DNA of 64,000 nt from Firmicutes bacterium UBA6113 (lineage in GTDB: Bacteria; Bacillota; Clostridia; Tissierellales; Sedimentibacteraceae). This document shows, in pieces, positions 55,062 through 62,880 of the stretch (its first letter is position 1; each line of letters opens with the position of its first letter). The stretch is taken from NCBI GenBank assembly GCA_002422545.1, contig DIWF01000036.1, forward strand, positions 124,001-188,000, in the 5' to 3' direction. The notes beneath the pieces were generated by a model, which was not told where the DNA came from, made no database searches, and was given only the letters and a program-made list of their open reading frames with translations. The position numbers and the translations under genes were made by a program.

Positions 55062-56135
55062 TTAATTGGCTGCTGCAGCAAGTGAGGCTCTTTTTTTCTT
55101 CTTTATTTTGTTCCTTAGGGCTGTAAATACAAGACATGATATTATGGTTACAGGCATTACAGTTGCAGAATAAAGTATAAGTCTCTTTGTAACGGACAAA
55201 ATACCGTTGTTTTCAGCATACAAAATCATTACAGTAAGAACAAGGGGATGCATCAGGTATATGTAGTATGAACTTTGCCCGAAAAGCTTTATAAAGCCGT
55301 AATATTTGCTGAACACTTTCTTCATTACCAGTCCCACATAATAAACAAAGAACACCGATGATGCCGAGAAAAAAAACCAGACATATGTGGATATACTCAT
55401 ATCGTAATAAGATGCTACAGTATATGCAAGTCCTGTTATTAAATATCCTGCAATCACATGTGTTTTGTGTCTTTCAACAAAGGACAGGAATAACTCTCTC
55501 TCAAGCGTTACATAGATACCAAGCATATAAAAAACCACATACTTTAAAAAAAGCCTGTCCGACAATTCAAATCTTATAAACTCTGCACTCAACAATGTAA
55601 TAACTGCAGCAACAAGCAATATTGGTATTTTCTTGTCCGTGGTTTTAAGGAGATGATAAAGTGCCGGTCCCACAATGTACATTTGAACAATTATTATTAC
55701 GAAATACAAATGATATGACATTGTCCCCTGAAGAATACTTGTGATAAAGAAATTAATGTCCCAAGTGTAATATCCAATCTTTATATATGCCTCATAATAT
55801 ATGACACACCATAAAAGGTACGCCACAAGCACTTTAGCCAGTCTTCTCTTTAGAAAAGAAAAGTACTTGAACTCCTTTTGTCTGTAGCTGTAGAAGCTTG
55901 TCACGCCACTTAAAAAAATAAAGATTGGAGTGGTAAACTTCAAACTTTTGTTGACTAACAGCGTCACTAGATGCGGAAAACTTCCGTGAATATAACCGGT
56001 AACACCTGTTGCTGTAATATGTACAATCATTACGGCCAGACAGGCAATGAATCTCATGTAATCCAGCTCATAGAGCTTGTCTTTATTATTCTTCCCAATT
56101 TTTATAGTTTCAGACATTTCTGCTGATGAATTCAT
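55062..56135 (-). CDS. Acyltransferase 3 family membrane protein
   Basis: A 357-residue protein with about ten membrane segments of the OafA/AT3 family. N-terminal ELDYMRFIACLAVMIVHITA has the conserved R..A...V...H pattern (the first His is the probable catalytic base), and YYIYLMHPLVL is the typical late motif. Such proteins O-acylate cell-surface sugars or peptidoglycan. The C-terminus is basic (KIKKKKR). Single gene with its own terminator. Confidence 0.88.
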   Translation of the reverse strand: MNSSAEMSETIKIGKNNKDKLYELDYMRFIACLAVMIVHITATGVTGYIHGSFPHLVTLLVNKSLKFTTPIFIFLSGVTSFYSYRQKEFKYFSFLKRRLAKVLVAYLLWCVIYYEAYIKIGYYTWDINFFITSILQGTMSYHLYFVIIIVQMYIVGPALYHLLKTTDKKIPILLVAAVITLLSAEFIRFELSDRLFLKYVVFYMLGIYVTLERELFLSFVERHKTHVIAGYLITGLAYTVASYYDMSISTYVWFFFSASSVFFVYYVGLVMKKVFSKYYGFIKLFGQSSYYIYLMHPLVLTVMILYAENNGILSVTKRLILYSATVMPVTIISCLVFTALRNKIKKKKRASLAAAAN

Positions 56136-56213
56136 TAAATCACACCACTTTCTAGTAATATATTTTTAAGTTTACCACTTATAAAAGATAAAATCAATCA
56201 GATTTATATCGAT

Positions 56214-56340
56214 AAATACGTATTCGTATTTTTAATATTTATTCACACAAAGACAGTTTTCGTTGACTTTTGCAATATTTTATAATATTTTATGATAATT
56301 TATGTATTTTATACGTTTTGGCGTATACGTTGTGGCGAAG
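56214..56340. promoter_or_regulatory. Candidate operators upstream of the small HTH gene
   Basis: A palindrome AAATACGTATTCGTATTT (56214-56231) lies nearer the divergent acyltransferase gene. Two direct repeats of 14 bases, ACGTTTTGGCGTAT and ACGTTGTGGCGAAG (56313-56340), lie just upstream of the -10-like TACAAT (56347-56352), about 40 bases from the HTH gene start. Position suggests binding sites for that regulator; this is inference. Confidence 0.4.
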
Positions 56341-56389
56341 TTGTGCTACAATACTTTTAAAGGTATTTTATTGTAATGGGAGGTATGTT

Positions 56390-56632
56390 ATGTGTGTAAA
56401 AGAGGCAGTAATAAATAGAATTAATGATATTTGTTCCGACAGGGGGCTGGCTGTCAACAAACTTGCAAACTTATCAGGAATTACGCCTTCAACAGTCTAT
56501 AGCGTTTTTGACTTGGACAGAAAAGACATCGGCATTGTATTGATAAAAAAAATATGTGACGGTCTTGAAATATCTTTGGAGGATTTTTTCTCAGATGAAA
56601 TATTTGAGTCTCTTGATCAGGAACTTATATAA
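56390..56632 (+). CDS. Small XRE-type HTH regulator
   Basis: An 80-residue protein, nearly all one Cro/CI helix-turn-helix domain (RGLAVNKLANLSGITPSTVY around residues 18-37, then RKDIGIVLIKKICDGLEIS). ATG 56390 has GGAGG before it; the frame is open 40 codons further upstream but that part is an untranslated hydrophobic stretch. It belongs to the short YdaS/YozG-like XRE regulators found by the hundreds in Clostridia. Target unknown. Confidence 0.88.
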   Translation: MCVKEAVINRINDICSDRGLAVNKLANLSGITPSTVYSVFDLDRKDIGIVLIKKICDGLEISLEDFFSDEIFESLDQELI

Positions 56633-56637
56633 TGAAC

Positions 56638-56670
56638 TAAAAGGGTGTAAACGAATAGTTTACACCCTTT
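56638..56670. terminator. Bidirectional terminator between convergent genes
   Basis: AAAGGGTGTAAAC pairs with GTTTACACCCTTT around GAATA. It lies between the HTH gene and the YaaL-like gene and serves both strands. Confidence 0.85.
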
Positions 56671-56923
56671 AATTTGTATTACCGTTTTTAATTTGTCTAA
56701 GCAAGTAAGTATATTTTTTTTCTGCAGCTTCTACTTTATAAATTGCATAGTCAACCAGGTCGGGCTGTGATACATTTTCAAATATGTTTTTGGCGTCTTC
56801 CCACTCTCGTTTTGCATTCTCTATATTTATGTAAATTTCTTTTTTTTCTTCTGATTTTTTCGGCTGTTTGAAAATTTCTAATATATTTTTAATTTTCAGT
56901 TCTTTGTTTGTAATCATACTCAT
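56669..56923 (-). CDS. YaaL-like (DUF2508) protein
   Basis: An 84-residue soluble protein. NAKREWEDAKNIFENVSQPD plus LVDYAIYKVEAAEKKYTYLL (about 34-75) matches the DUF2508/YaaL pattern (A..EW..A...F..V..PDLVD.AIY...AAE..Y.YL). In Bacillus yaaL lies beside recR and bofA; here it is separate. Function unknown. AGGAGG precedes the ATG. The stop codon overlaps the terminator stem. Confidence 0.75.
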   Translation of the reverse strand: MSMITNKELKIKNILEIFKQPKKSEEKKEIYINIENAKREWEDAKNIFENVSQPDLVDYAIYKVEAAEKKYTYLLRQIKNGNTN

Positions 56924-57029
56924 GGAAAAAACCTCCTATATATATTATTATAGACAGGAGTTTCCTTTTTATTCACGATGTACCAAAATATATGGAGATT
57001 ATTTTGCTTAAGAAATCACTTTATTACAA

Positions 57030-57563
57030 TTATTTGTCAAGCACATACTCAAGCTGACAGTCACAGGGCTCATCCAAAGCAAGCTTCTCATTGTATTCCT
57101 GTGCCTCGCGACATCCAAGTCCCCTGTAAAAGACTTGAGTTTCCTCAGAAGAATGTGCTGAAATATAAAGTTTTTTAGCACCCATTTCTTTAGCTCTTTC
57201 AGCCATATATAAAAACATTTCTTTTCCTTTTCCCATTCCTCTTTTTTCATGAGACACGTGAATGCTTGACAGCTGTAAGTACTCGTGAGATGAACCAAAC
57301 ATACTGCCTTCAATTGATGCAAATCCTGTAATATCATCTCCATCAAATGCTCCAATAACCACTCCATTTGTTCTTACGGTGTTCTTGAGGCATTTGACCA
57401 GGTACTCATATTCTTCATGTCCCCACTGTTCGACAAATGGAACGTCCTTAAGAAGCCATTGACCGTCTTCCTTTCTCCAGCATTTCTTAACATCCTGATA
57501 ACGGTTGAAGTTCGAAAAAAGAGATATGTTTATTTCATTTTCTTTTAATTCTATTATTTTCAT
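57030..57563 (-). CDS. GNAT-family N-acetyltransferase
   Basis: A 177-residue acetyltransferase with the acetyl-CoA loop KRGMGKG (about 112-118, R-x-x-G-x-G type), the preceding strand YLQLSSIHVSHE, and the C-terminal FYRGLGCREAQEY. Substrate not recognised; likely an amine of a small molecule or protein. Single gene, no partner visible. Confidence 0.85.
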   Translation of the reverse strand: MKIIELKENEINISLFSNFNRYQDVKKCWRKEDGQWLLKDVPFVEQWGHEEYEYLVKCLKNTVRTNGVVIGAFDGDDITGFASIEGSMFGSSHEYLQLSSIHVSHEKRGMGKGKEMFLYMAERAKEMGAKKLYISAHSSEETQVFYRGLGCREAQEYNEKLALDEPCDCQLEYVLDK

Positions 57564-57583
57564 TAAGTCACCTTATTATTTTT

Positions 57584-57691
57584 TTACTTAATTACAATCA
57601 TCATCGGTGTAAACCTTATGTCATTTACAGTAAGCTCATTGCCCGTAACCGCCAAACCGAGATGGTCATAGACTTCTTCTGCATAGGGTAA
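57584..57691 (-). pseudogene. Probable C-terminal remnant of a lost gene
   Basis: On the minus strand a frame open from 57691, without a start codon, encodes PYAEEVYDHLGLAVTGNELT and VNDIRFTPMMIVIK then TAA. The composition is protein-like. A stop codon lies just before. It sits 16 bases downstream of the HAD gene and is probably what is left of a deleted neighbour. No family recognised. Confidence 0.35.
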
Positions 57692-57701
57692 TTAATTATA
57701 A

Positions 57702-58346
57702 TCACATCTTGTTTGCTATTTCTTTTACCCTTGCAGGTATTTGAAATACACTGTCCGCATAAGGAACAATCTCTCTTATTTTACCAAAGCCATATCTTGC
57801 ATGAATAAAAGGAATTCCTGCAAATCTGGCAGAGATTAAATCACCTTCTGTGTCGCCTACATACACAGCTCTGTCAATATTATTTCTTTCCATCACTAAC
57901 TTAATATTTTCACCTTTTGTCTTGCCTGTGCGGCCGGGATTTTCATAATCATCAAAATATTTATTCAGCTTGTGGTACTTAAGAAAAGCCTCAATATATC
58001 CTTCCTGGCAATTGCTTACAATGAAAAGTCTGTTCTGTGAAGACAGTAATTCAAGTGTTTCTTCAACTCCGGGAAACAAAATGCCCCCGTTTTTTTCAAT
58101 ATAGTCTTGTTCAAACATGATGCACCTGTCAATTATTTGTTTTCTTTCATCTAAAGAAAAATCTGCAAAAAACAATGCTGCTATTTCATCTATAGTCTTT
58201 CCCATGAATCCTTTCATTGCTTGTACAGTCATTTTATAATTTATGTTGTCATATGTTGCAATTGCATCATTCCATGAATTGGCTACGCTTTCTGAAGAAT
58301 CCCAAAGAGTTCCGTCCAGATCAAATATAATGCCTTCTTTTGTCAT
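57702..58346 (-). CDS. HAD-family phosphatase (phosphoglycolate phosphatase-like)
   Basis: This 214-residue protein has the HAD core: motif I IFDLDGTLWDS with nucleophile Asp, motif II SNCQEGY, Lys in GRTGKTKGENI, motif IV VYVGDTEGDLISA. The small helical cap between motifs I and II is of the C1 type of phosphoglycolate phosphatases and beta-phosphoglucomutases. The substrate cannot be told. It is a single gene. Confidence 0.85.
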   Translation of the reverse strand: MTKEGIIFDLDGTLWDSSESVANSWNDAIATYDNINYKMTVQAMKGFMGKTIDEIAALFFADFSLDERKQIIDRCIMFEQDYIEKNGGILFPGVEETLELLSSQNRLFIVSNCQEGYIEAFLKYHKLNKYFDDYENPGRTGKTKGENIKLVMERNNIDRAVYVGDTEGDLISARFAGIPFIHARYGFGKIREIVPYADSVFQIPARVKEIANKM

Positions 58347-58614
58347 GTTTCCTCCGTATTTCTTGTCGGTTTTTCGTTTGTATTTATACCCTGCACAATG
58401 AAGTGCAGAAGATAATAATTGCTGTAAATAACAAATTGCTCATTGATTGGTTTGTAGCCCTTAATTATTATACTACAGCCATACAATTAATACCAATATT
58501 AACTCGACTTTTCTGGAATAACTTTTCTCATAGCTTAAGATGAGTTTGATATAATTATGATTCCATCTATCTGGATATGGTTCACTTAATTCATAAAGTA
58601 AATATATTTTATTA

Positions 58615-58643
58615 TTGACATATGACATTTATAGATGTATTAT
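58615..58643 (+). promoter_or_regulatory. Promoter of the NifX-like gene
   Basis: TTGACA, a 17-base spacer and TATTAT, about 60 bases before the gene. GGACATCTAGTCC (58653-58665) just after it is a palindrome that could be an operator or leader hairpin. Confidence 0.8.
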
Positions 58644-58702
58644 CTAGTAAAGGACATCTAGTCCTGAGAATATTTCTTTATAATATCAAGGAGGATTAAC
58701 AT

Positions 58703-59062
58703 ATGAAAATAGCATTGCCATCAAGACAAAATCTCATTGATGACCATTTTGGACATTGTGAATATTTCACAGTCTATACTGTTAATGAAAGCAAGGAAAT
58801 TACAAAGGGTGAAACTATTGCTTCACCAGTGGGATGCGGCTGCAAATCCAACATTGCGCAAACACTGGCAGAAATGGGAGTCAAAGTAATGCTTGCAGGC
58901 AACATGGGAGACGGAGCTGTCAGAGTTTTGAAAAATTCAGGCATAGAAGTTATACGCGGTTGTTCAGGTGATGTCCAGACAGTTGCAAATAATTATCTTG
59001 CAGGTTCAGTTACTGACTCAGGAGACTCATGCCACTCCCACGAACATGAATGTCAACATTAA
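58703..59062 (+). CDS. NifB/NifX-domain iron-molybdenum cofactor-like protein
   Basis: A 119-residue protein of the dinitrogenase iron-molybdenum cofactor family. Seen: IDDHFGHCEYFTVYTV near the N-terminus, GCGCKSNIAQTLAEMGVKVM and GGNMGDGAVRVLKNSGIEV (as AGNMGDGAVRVLKNSGIEV), then a His/Cys-rich tail (CHSHEHECQH). It probably carries an iron-sulfur or metal cluster in the cytoplasm. No nif genes are near, so it is not itself evidence of nitrogen fixation. Confidence 0.85.
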   Translation: MKIALPSRQNLIDDHFGHCEYFTVYTVNESKEITKGETIASPVGCGCKSNIAQTLAEMGVKVMLAGNMGDGAVRVLKNSGIEVIRGCSGDVQTVANNYLAGSVTDSGDSCHSHEHECQH

Positions 59063-59077
59063 GAATACTTAGTTATA

Positions 59078-59110
59078 AAGCAGCTTCTACATGGTAGCTG
59101 CTTTATTATG
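59078..59110 (+). terminator. Terminator of the NifX-like gene
   Basis: AAAGCAGCT pairs with AGCTGCTTT, followed by ATTATG; short U-run. Confidence 0.65.
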
Positions 59111-59165
59111 TAATCTTCAATAAATTTATTAGTTACTTCCATTTTTCTGTAGTGCCTTAGCTGTT

Positions 59166-59453
59166 TTATTTGTTATTTTTTCTTTTGGTGATTACAAGAT
59201 ATGCTATTCCTATTGCTGCAAGTATGACAAATGCTGCTGTTATTCCCGGAGACACAGAACCTGATAAATAAATTGCTGTAGGACCGTCAGCACCTCCTAT
59301 AATACCTATTGAGTTTGCGTCACTTAAATCTGTGTTTAACTTGTATGACAGGTAAAGAGGCAGCAAATACTCGTACGAAATACCAATTGCAGCTGCAACT
59401 CCACAAAAAATAGTTAATATCATCACTATTTTTCTAATCAGTTTATTGTTCAT
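59166..59453 (-). CDS. Two-TM protein with a decarboxylase beta-subunit motif
   Basis: A 95-residue protein with two membrane segments (about 9-30 and 68-88) joined by SIGIIGGADGPTAIYLS (about 48-64). The IGGADGPTAI string is the signature of the beta subunits of Na+-translocating decarboxylases, which are about 400 residues long. Here it stands in a tiny protein with nothing else of that enzyme. AAAGGAG precedes the ATG. The function is unknown; it could be a small subunit, a fossil, or convergent. Confidence 0.7.
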   Translation of the reverse strand: MNNKLIRKIVMILTIFCGVAAAIGISYEYLLPLYLSYKLNTDLSDANSIGIIGGADGPTAIYLSGSVSPGITAAFVILAAIGIAYLVITKRKNNK

Positions 59454-59520
59454 TTTTTCTCCTTTTATGTATCTTCATAATCATAATCTCCGTTCGTTGG
59501 ATTGTTTTAAACTAATTTTT

Positions 59521-59799
59521 TCACTGTAGTCCGTTATATTTCAAGATTGTAATTATATTGTTTATTTCAAGCTTATTCGCAAGAAGTTGCTTGAATTTGA
59601 CAGTGCTTGTTTTTCCTTCTGAGCGTAGTTTTTCCATGTCTCTTTCAATTTCTGAAAATTTCTGATTTAACCCTTCATAGAAGTTTTCAAATTTTGCAAG
59701 TTTATCAACAGCTTTTCCAGTACATATGTTTCCGTCACTACTTAAATCTTCACTTAAAGCATAATAAACATCATTTGCTTTTTTAGTCAATCTTTCCAT
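59521..59799 (-). CDS. Hypothetical protein of phage-like type
   Basis: A 92-residue soluble, helical protein starting MERLTKKANDVYYALSE, with a likely coiled coil (SEIERDMEKLRSEGKTS). GGAGG precedes its ATG. The MERLTK opening resembles small hypothetical proteins carried by phages and conjugative elements of Firmicutes. Nothing else of a phage is nearby, so it is a stand-alone gene of unknown role. Confidence 0.6.
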   Translation of the reverse strand: MERLTKKANDVYYALSEDLSSDGNICTGKAVDKLAKFENFYEGLNQKFSEIERDMEKLRSEGKTSTVKFKQLLANKLEINNIITILKYNGLQ

Positions 59800-59953
59800 G
59801 AATCCTCCAATGTCATTAGTTTAGTTGTCTTAAGTCATGTCTGTTCACTCAGTATATCATCTAATAATCTTATTACTATCATTATATAACCTTCAATAAC
59901 TATTTGCTATAAATATTATAAACATGTCAATTTTTTATCATAAAACATAAACA

Positions 59954-59981
59954 TTGAACAAGATTAATTTTATGATATAAT
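59954..59981 (+). promoter_or_regulatory. Promoter of the folate operon
   Basis: TTGAAC, a 16-base spacer and TATAAT, about 84 bases before folE. I looked for a THF riboswitch in the leader and found no core motif. Confidence 0.7.
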
Positions 59982-60064
59982 TATACAATACAATCAATTC
60001 GGCATACTAAATCGAGCATTAACATTACATACAAAACAAATCATTACATATAAGGAGAAATATC

Positions 60065-60625
60065 ATGGATAAGGAAAGAATCGAAAAAGCTGTCAGGGAA
60101 ATTCTTTTTGCAGTCGGCGAAGATCCTGACAGAGAAGGTCTTAAAGATACACCGAAAAGAATGGCAAAAATGTATGAAGAAATATTCGCAGGTCTCCATG
60201 AGAACCCTGCTAAGCACCTGGAGATTTATTTTCAAGAAGAAAAGTATGAGGAACTTGTGCTGGTAAAAGACATACCGTTTTATTCCGTTTGCGAACATCA
60301 CCTGGTTCCGTTCTTTGGAAAAGCTCATGTTGCTTATCTTCCTAAAAACGGCAAACTTACGGGATTGAGCAAGCTTGCAAGGGTAGTGGAAACTGTCGCT
60401 AAAAGGCCTCAGCTGCAGGAAAGAATCACTTCAACTGTTGCGGATACAATCATGGAAAAGCTTGATCCTTACGGCGTCATAGTAGTAATAGAGGCCGAGC
60501 ACATGTGTATGACAATGAGAGGCGTTAAAAAACCCGGTTCTAAAACAATGACATCCGCAGTGAGAGGTCTGTTTAGAACGGATCCCAAATCTAGAGCAGA
60601 AGTTATGTCAATGATAAACAAATAA
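60065..60625 (+). CDS. folE: GTP cyclohydrolase I
   Basis: A 186-residue enzyme of the type I family, making dihydroneopterin triphosphate from GTP. Zinc ligands: Cys76 and His79 in VCEHHLVPFFG and Cys148 in EHMCMTMRG. LSKLARVVETVAKR and QERIT are also conserved. AAGGAG precedes the ATG. First gene of folE-folP-folB-folK-HD; 12 bases before folP. Confidence 0.97.
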   Translation: MDKERIEKAVREILFAVGEDPDREGLKDTPKRMAKMYEEIFAGLHENPAKHLEIYFQEEKYEELVLVKDIPFYSVCEHHLVPFFGKAHVAYLPKNGKLTGLSKLARVVETVAKRPQLQERITSTVADTIMEKLDPYGVIVVIEAEHMCMTMRGVKKPGSKTMTSAVRGLFRTDPKSRAEVMSMINK

Positions 60626-60637
60626 GGGGTATGACTG

Positions 60638-61495
60638 ATGGATAAAAAGGATATAAAAATTGTTCCGAAAAAAAGGACTATGAAATTTTTAGGCCGTGAA
60701 CTTGAGTTTGGCGAAAGAACATTGATAATGGGAATATTGAATGTCACACCTGACTCATTTTCAGACGGAGGCGATTATTCATCTGTTGACATCGCAGTTG
60801 AGCATGCCAAGGAAATGTTAAGAGACGGCGCAGATATAATTGACATTGGGGGCGAATCCTCAAGGCCCGGCCACACAAGAATCAGCTCCGAAGAAGAATT
60901 GAGAAGAGTAATTCCTGTAATCAAGAGGCTCAGGGAAGAAACGAATGCCATAATGTCATTAGATACCATCAGAGCTGACGTTGCCGAGGAAGCAATCAAA
61001 AACGGCGTTCACATAATCAATGACATATGGGGGTTTCAGGAAGACAGGAAACTTGCAGATGTTGCTGCAAAGTACCGGACTCCTGTAATTCTAATGCACA
61101 ACCATGTTGGAAATGAATATGACTGTGATATTGTAGAAGCAGTGAAAAAATTTTTGATGGAATCTGTAAAAATTGCTAAATCAGCCGGTGTAAAGGATGA
61201 TATGATAATTCTTGACCCGGGTCTTGGAGGATTCGGAAAGACTGTTGAGCACAATTTTGAAATCATGAGCCGTCTTGGTGAACTTAAGGACCTGGGATAC
61301 CCTGTGCTCATAGGTACATCAAGAAAAAGCATCATTGCCAGAGTACTTGACGTTCCTCCCAAGGACAGAGACATTGGAACGGCTGCAACAACAGCATTAG
61401 GAATAGCCCAGGGTATGGACATTGTGAGAGTGCACAACGTGCTGGCCAATGTGCATGCTGCTAAAGTGACCGATGCAATAATCAGGAGAAAATAA
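60638..61495 (+). CDS. folP: Dihydropteroate synthase
   Basis: This 285-residue enzyme joins hydroxymethyl-dihydropterin pyrophosphate with p-aminobenzoate. Signatures: LNVTPDSFSDGG, DIGGESSRPGH, LDTIRADVAE, IINDIWG, ILDPGLGGFGKT and GTSRKSII, RVHNV. These include the sulfonamide-target residues in the SRPG loop. It abuts folB: its stop is followed directly by the folB ATG. Confidence 0.97.
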   Translation: MDKKDIKIVPKKRTMKFLGRELEFGERTLIMGILNVTPDSFSDGGDYSSVDIAVEHAKEMLRDGADIIDIGGESSRPGHTRISSEEELRRVIPVIKRLREETNAIMSLDTIRADVAEEAIKNGVHIINDIWGFQEDRKLADVAAKYRTPVILMHNHVGNEYDCDIVEAVKKFLMESVKIAKSAGVKDDMIILDPGLGGFGKTVEHNFEIMSRLGELKDLGYPVLIGTSRKSIIARVLDVPPKDRDIGTAATTALGIAQGMDIVRVHNVLANVHAAKVTDAIIRRK

Positions 61496-61858
61496 ATGGA
61501 TAAAATAATTATGGAAAATATGGGTTTCTACGGCTATCACGGCGTATTGGAACAGGAGAAAACCATAGGACAGAAGTTTTTTGTGGACGCATACCTCTAT
61601 CTGCCCCTTAAAAAAGCAGGTGAAACAGATGATTTGAATTTTTCCGTAAGCTATGCAGATGTTTACTTAACCATAAAAAAAATAGTTACAGAAGAAAAGT
61701 TCAACCTGCTTGAAGCCCTGGCAGAAAAAATATGCAGCGAAGTCTTAAATTCATTTCAGGATGTTCAAAAAATAACTGTAAGAATTAAAAAACCTGAAGC
61801 GCCTGTTGCTGGAATTTTCGATTATTTTGGAGTTGAAATGGAAAGGGAACGGTCATGA
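61496..61858 (+). CDS. folB: Dihydroneopterin aldolase
   Basis: A 120-residue enzyme that cleaves dihydroneopterin to the hydroxymethyl pterin. GYHGVLEQEKTIGQKFFVDA (about 13-32) is the family signature, with the catalytic Glu/Lys pattern YADVYLTIKKIV and LLEALAEKIC following. It overlaps folK by 4 bases. Adjacent to the folP stop with no gap. Confidence 0.95.
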   Translation: MDKIIMENMGFYGYHGVLEQEKTIGQKFFVDAYLYLPLKKAGETDDLNFSVSYADVYLTIKKIVTEEKFNLLEALAEKICSEVLNSFQDVQKITVRIKKPEAPVAGIFDYFGVEMERERS

Positions 61859-62328
61859 GCAAAATATACTTGAGCCTGGGAACAAACCTTGGAGATAAAA
61901 AAGAAAATCTCCAGCATGCAGTAAAGCTGCTTTCAGAAAAAATAAACATCTTTAAAATTTCTTCATTTTATGAGACAGAACCTGTGGGATACAAAGACCA
62001 GCCTTGGTTTATGAACATTGTTGTGGAAGGAACAACTTATTTGTCTCCGGAAGATCTGCTTGTTTTCACCCAAAGCATCGAACATGAAATGAAAAGGGTA
62101 AAAACAATTGTAAACGGTCCGAGAATAATAGATGTAGACATACTCTTGTATGAAGATGTAAAAATCAATACAGAAACCCTTATTATTCCCCACCCGAGGA
62201 TGACTGAAAGGGCTTTTGTAATGTATCCTCTTTTTGAAATATCACCGGACTTGCTGATTGGAGGCAAAAGTCTTAAAAATATGATGGAAAATTTTAAAGG
62301 CGAAGAAATTAAAAGGCTTGACATATGA
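61855..62328 (+). CDS. folK: HPPK, hydroxymethyl-dihydropterin pyrophosphokinase
   Basis: A 157-residue kinase with LSLGTNLGDKKENL, FYETEPVGYKDQPWFMNIVV, NGPRIIDVDILLY (with the Mg-binding DxD) and IPHPRMTERAFVMYPL. It activates the pterin for FolP. It overlaps both neighbours by 4 bases, so the operon is tightly coupled. Confidence 0.96.
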   Translation: MSKIYLSLGTNLGDKKENLQHAVKLLSEKINIFKISSFYETEPVGYKDQPWFMNIVVEGTTYLSPEDLLVFTQSIEHEMKRVKTIVNGPRIIDVDILLYEDVKINTETLIIPHPRMTERAFVMYPLFEISPDLLIGGKSLKNMMENFKGEEIKRLDI

Positions 62329-62801
62329 AAAGAATAAATAAAATACTTGCAAACGAAGATTATATTAAATATCTCAATAAAAACAAAGAAGCTGAGGGTA
62401 ACAGAATTTACTGCCATCACGATATAGAGCATTTTCTTGATGTTTCAAGAATTGCATACATAATCTCTCTAGAAGAAAATTTAAATGCCAACAAGGAAAT
62501 TTTGTATGCCATGGGCCTACTGCACGATATTGGAAGGTGGATGGAATACGAAAGCGGCATAGACCATGCGCTGGCAAGCAAAAATCTTGCAGAAGGGATA
62601 CTCCGGGACTGCGATTTCAGCGAATCAGAAATTCATGAAATTTTAACAGCAATAGAATCCCACCGCAACATTAAAAGCACATCTGTTCTTGGGGATTTGC
62701 TTTATCGTGCCGACAAACTATCAAGAAACTGCCTTCATTGCAGTGCAATAGCTACCTGCAAGAAGTTTCAAAACAAAGAAGTGCCCGTCATTCTATATTG
62801 A
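62325..62801 (+). CDS. HD-domain protein of the folate operon
   Basis: A 158-residue protein with the HD pattern: YCHHDIEHFLDVSRIAYIIS (first His and the HH), GLLHDIGRWMEYESGIDHA with the metal HD pair, IESHRN. It overlaps folK by 4 bases. HD hydrolases of this kind are often found at the end of fol operons in Clostridia; a role in removing phosphates from pterin intermediates would fit the gap left by a missing triphosphate pyrophosphatase, but that is inference. Its 3' end overlaps a terminator. Confidence 0.85.
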   Translation: MKRINKILANEDYIKYLNKNKEAEGNRIYCHHDIEHFLDVSRIAYIISLEENLNANKEILYAMGLLHDIGRWMEYESGIDHALASKNLAEGILRDCDFSESEIHEILTAIESHRNIKSTSVLGDLLYRADKLSRNCLHCSAIATCKKFQNKEVPVILY

Positions 62802-62825
62802 TTAGAATAACGGGCTTCCGTTTTT
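62783..62825 (+). terminator. Terminator of the folate operon
   Basis: GCCCGTCATTCTA pairs with TAGAATAACGGGC around TATTGAT (one mismatch), then TTCCGTTTTTATATT. The stem begins inside the last codons of the HD gene and includes its stop codon. Confidence 0.8.
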
Positions 62826-62880
62826 ATATTATTAAATAATCTTTCAATTAAAATCTCTAAACTTTACTTGCTTATAAAAT

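Noticed and set aside
58703..59062. Nitrogen-fixation gene
   Set aside because: NifX-like domains occur widely in non-fixing anaerobes; no nif genes are visible here.
59521..59799. Prophage
   Set aside because: One phage-like small gene without any structural, integrase or lysis gene nearby.
59800..60064. A THF riboswitch before folE
   Set aside because: No match to the conserved core; only a promoter and ribosome site are seen.
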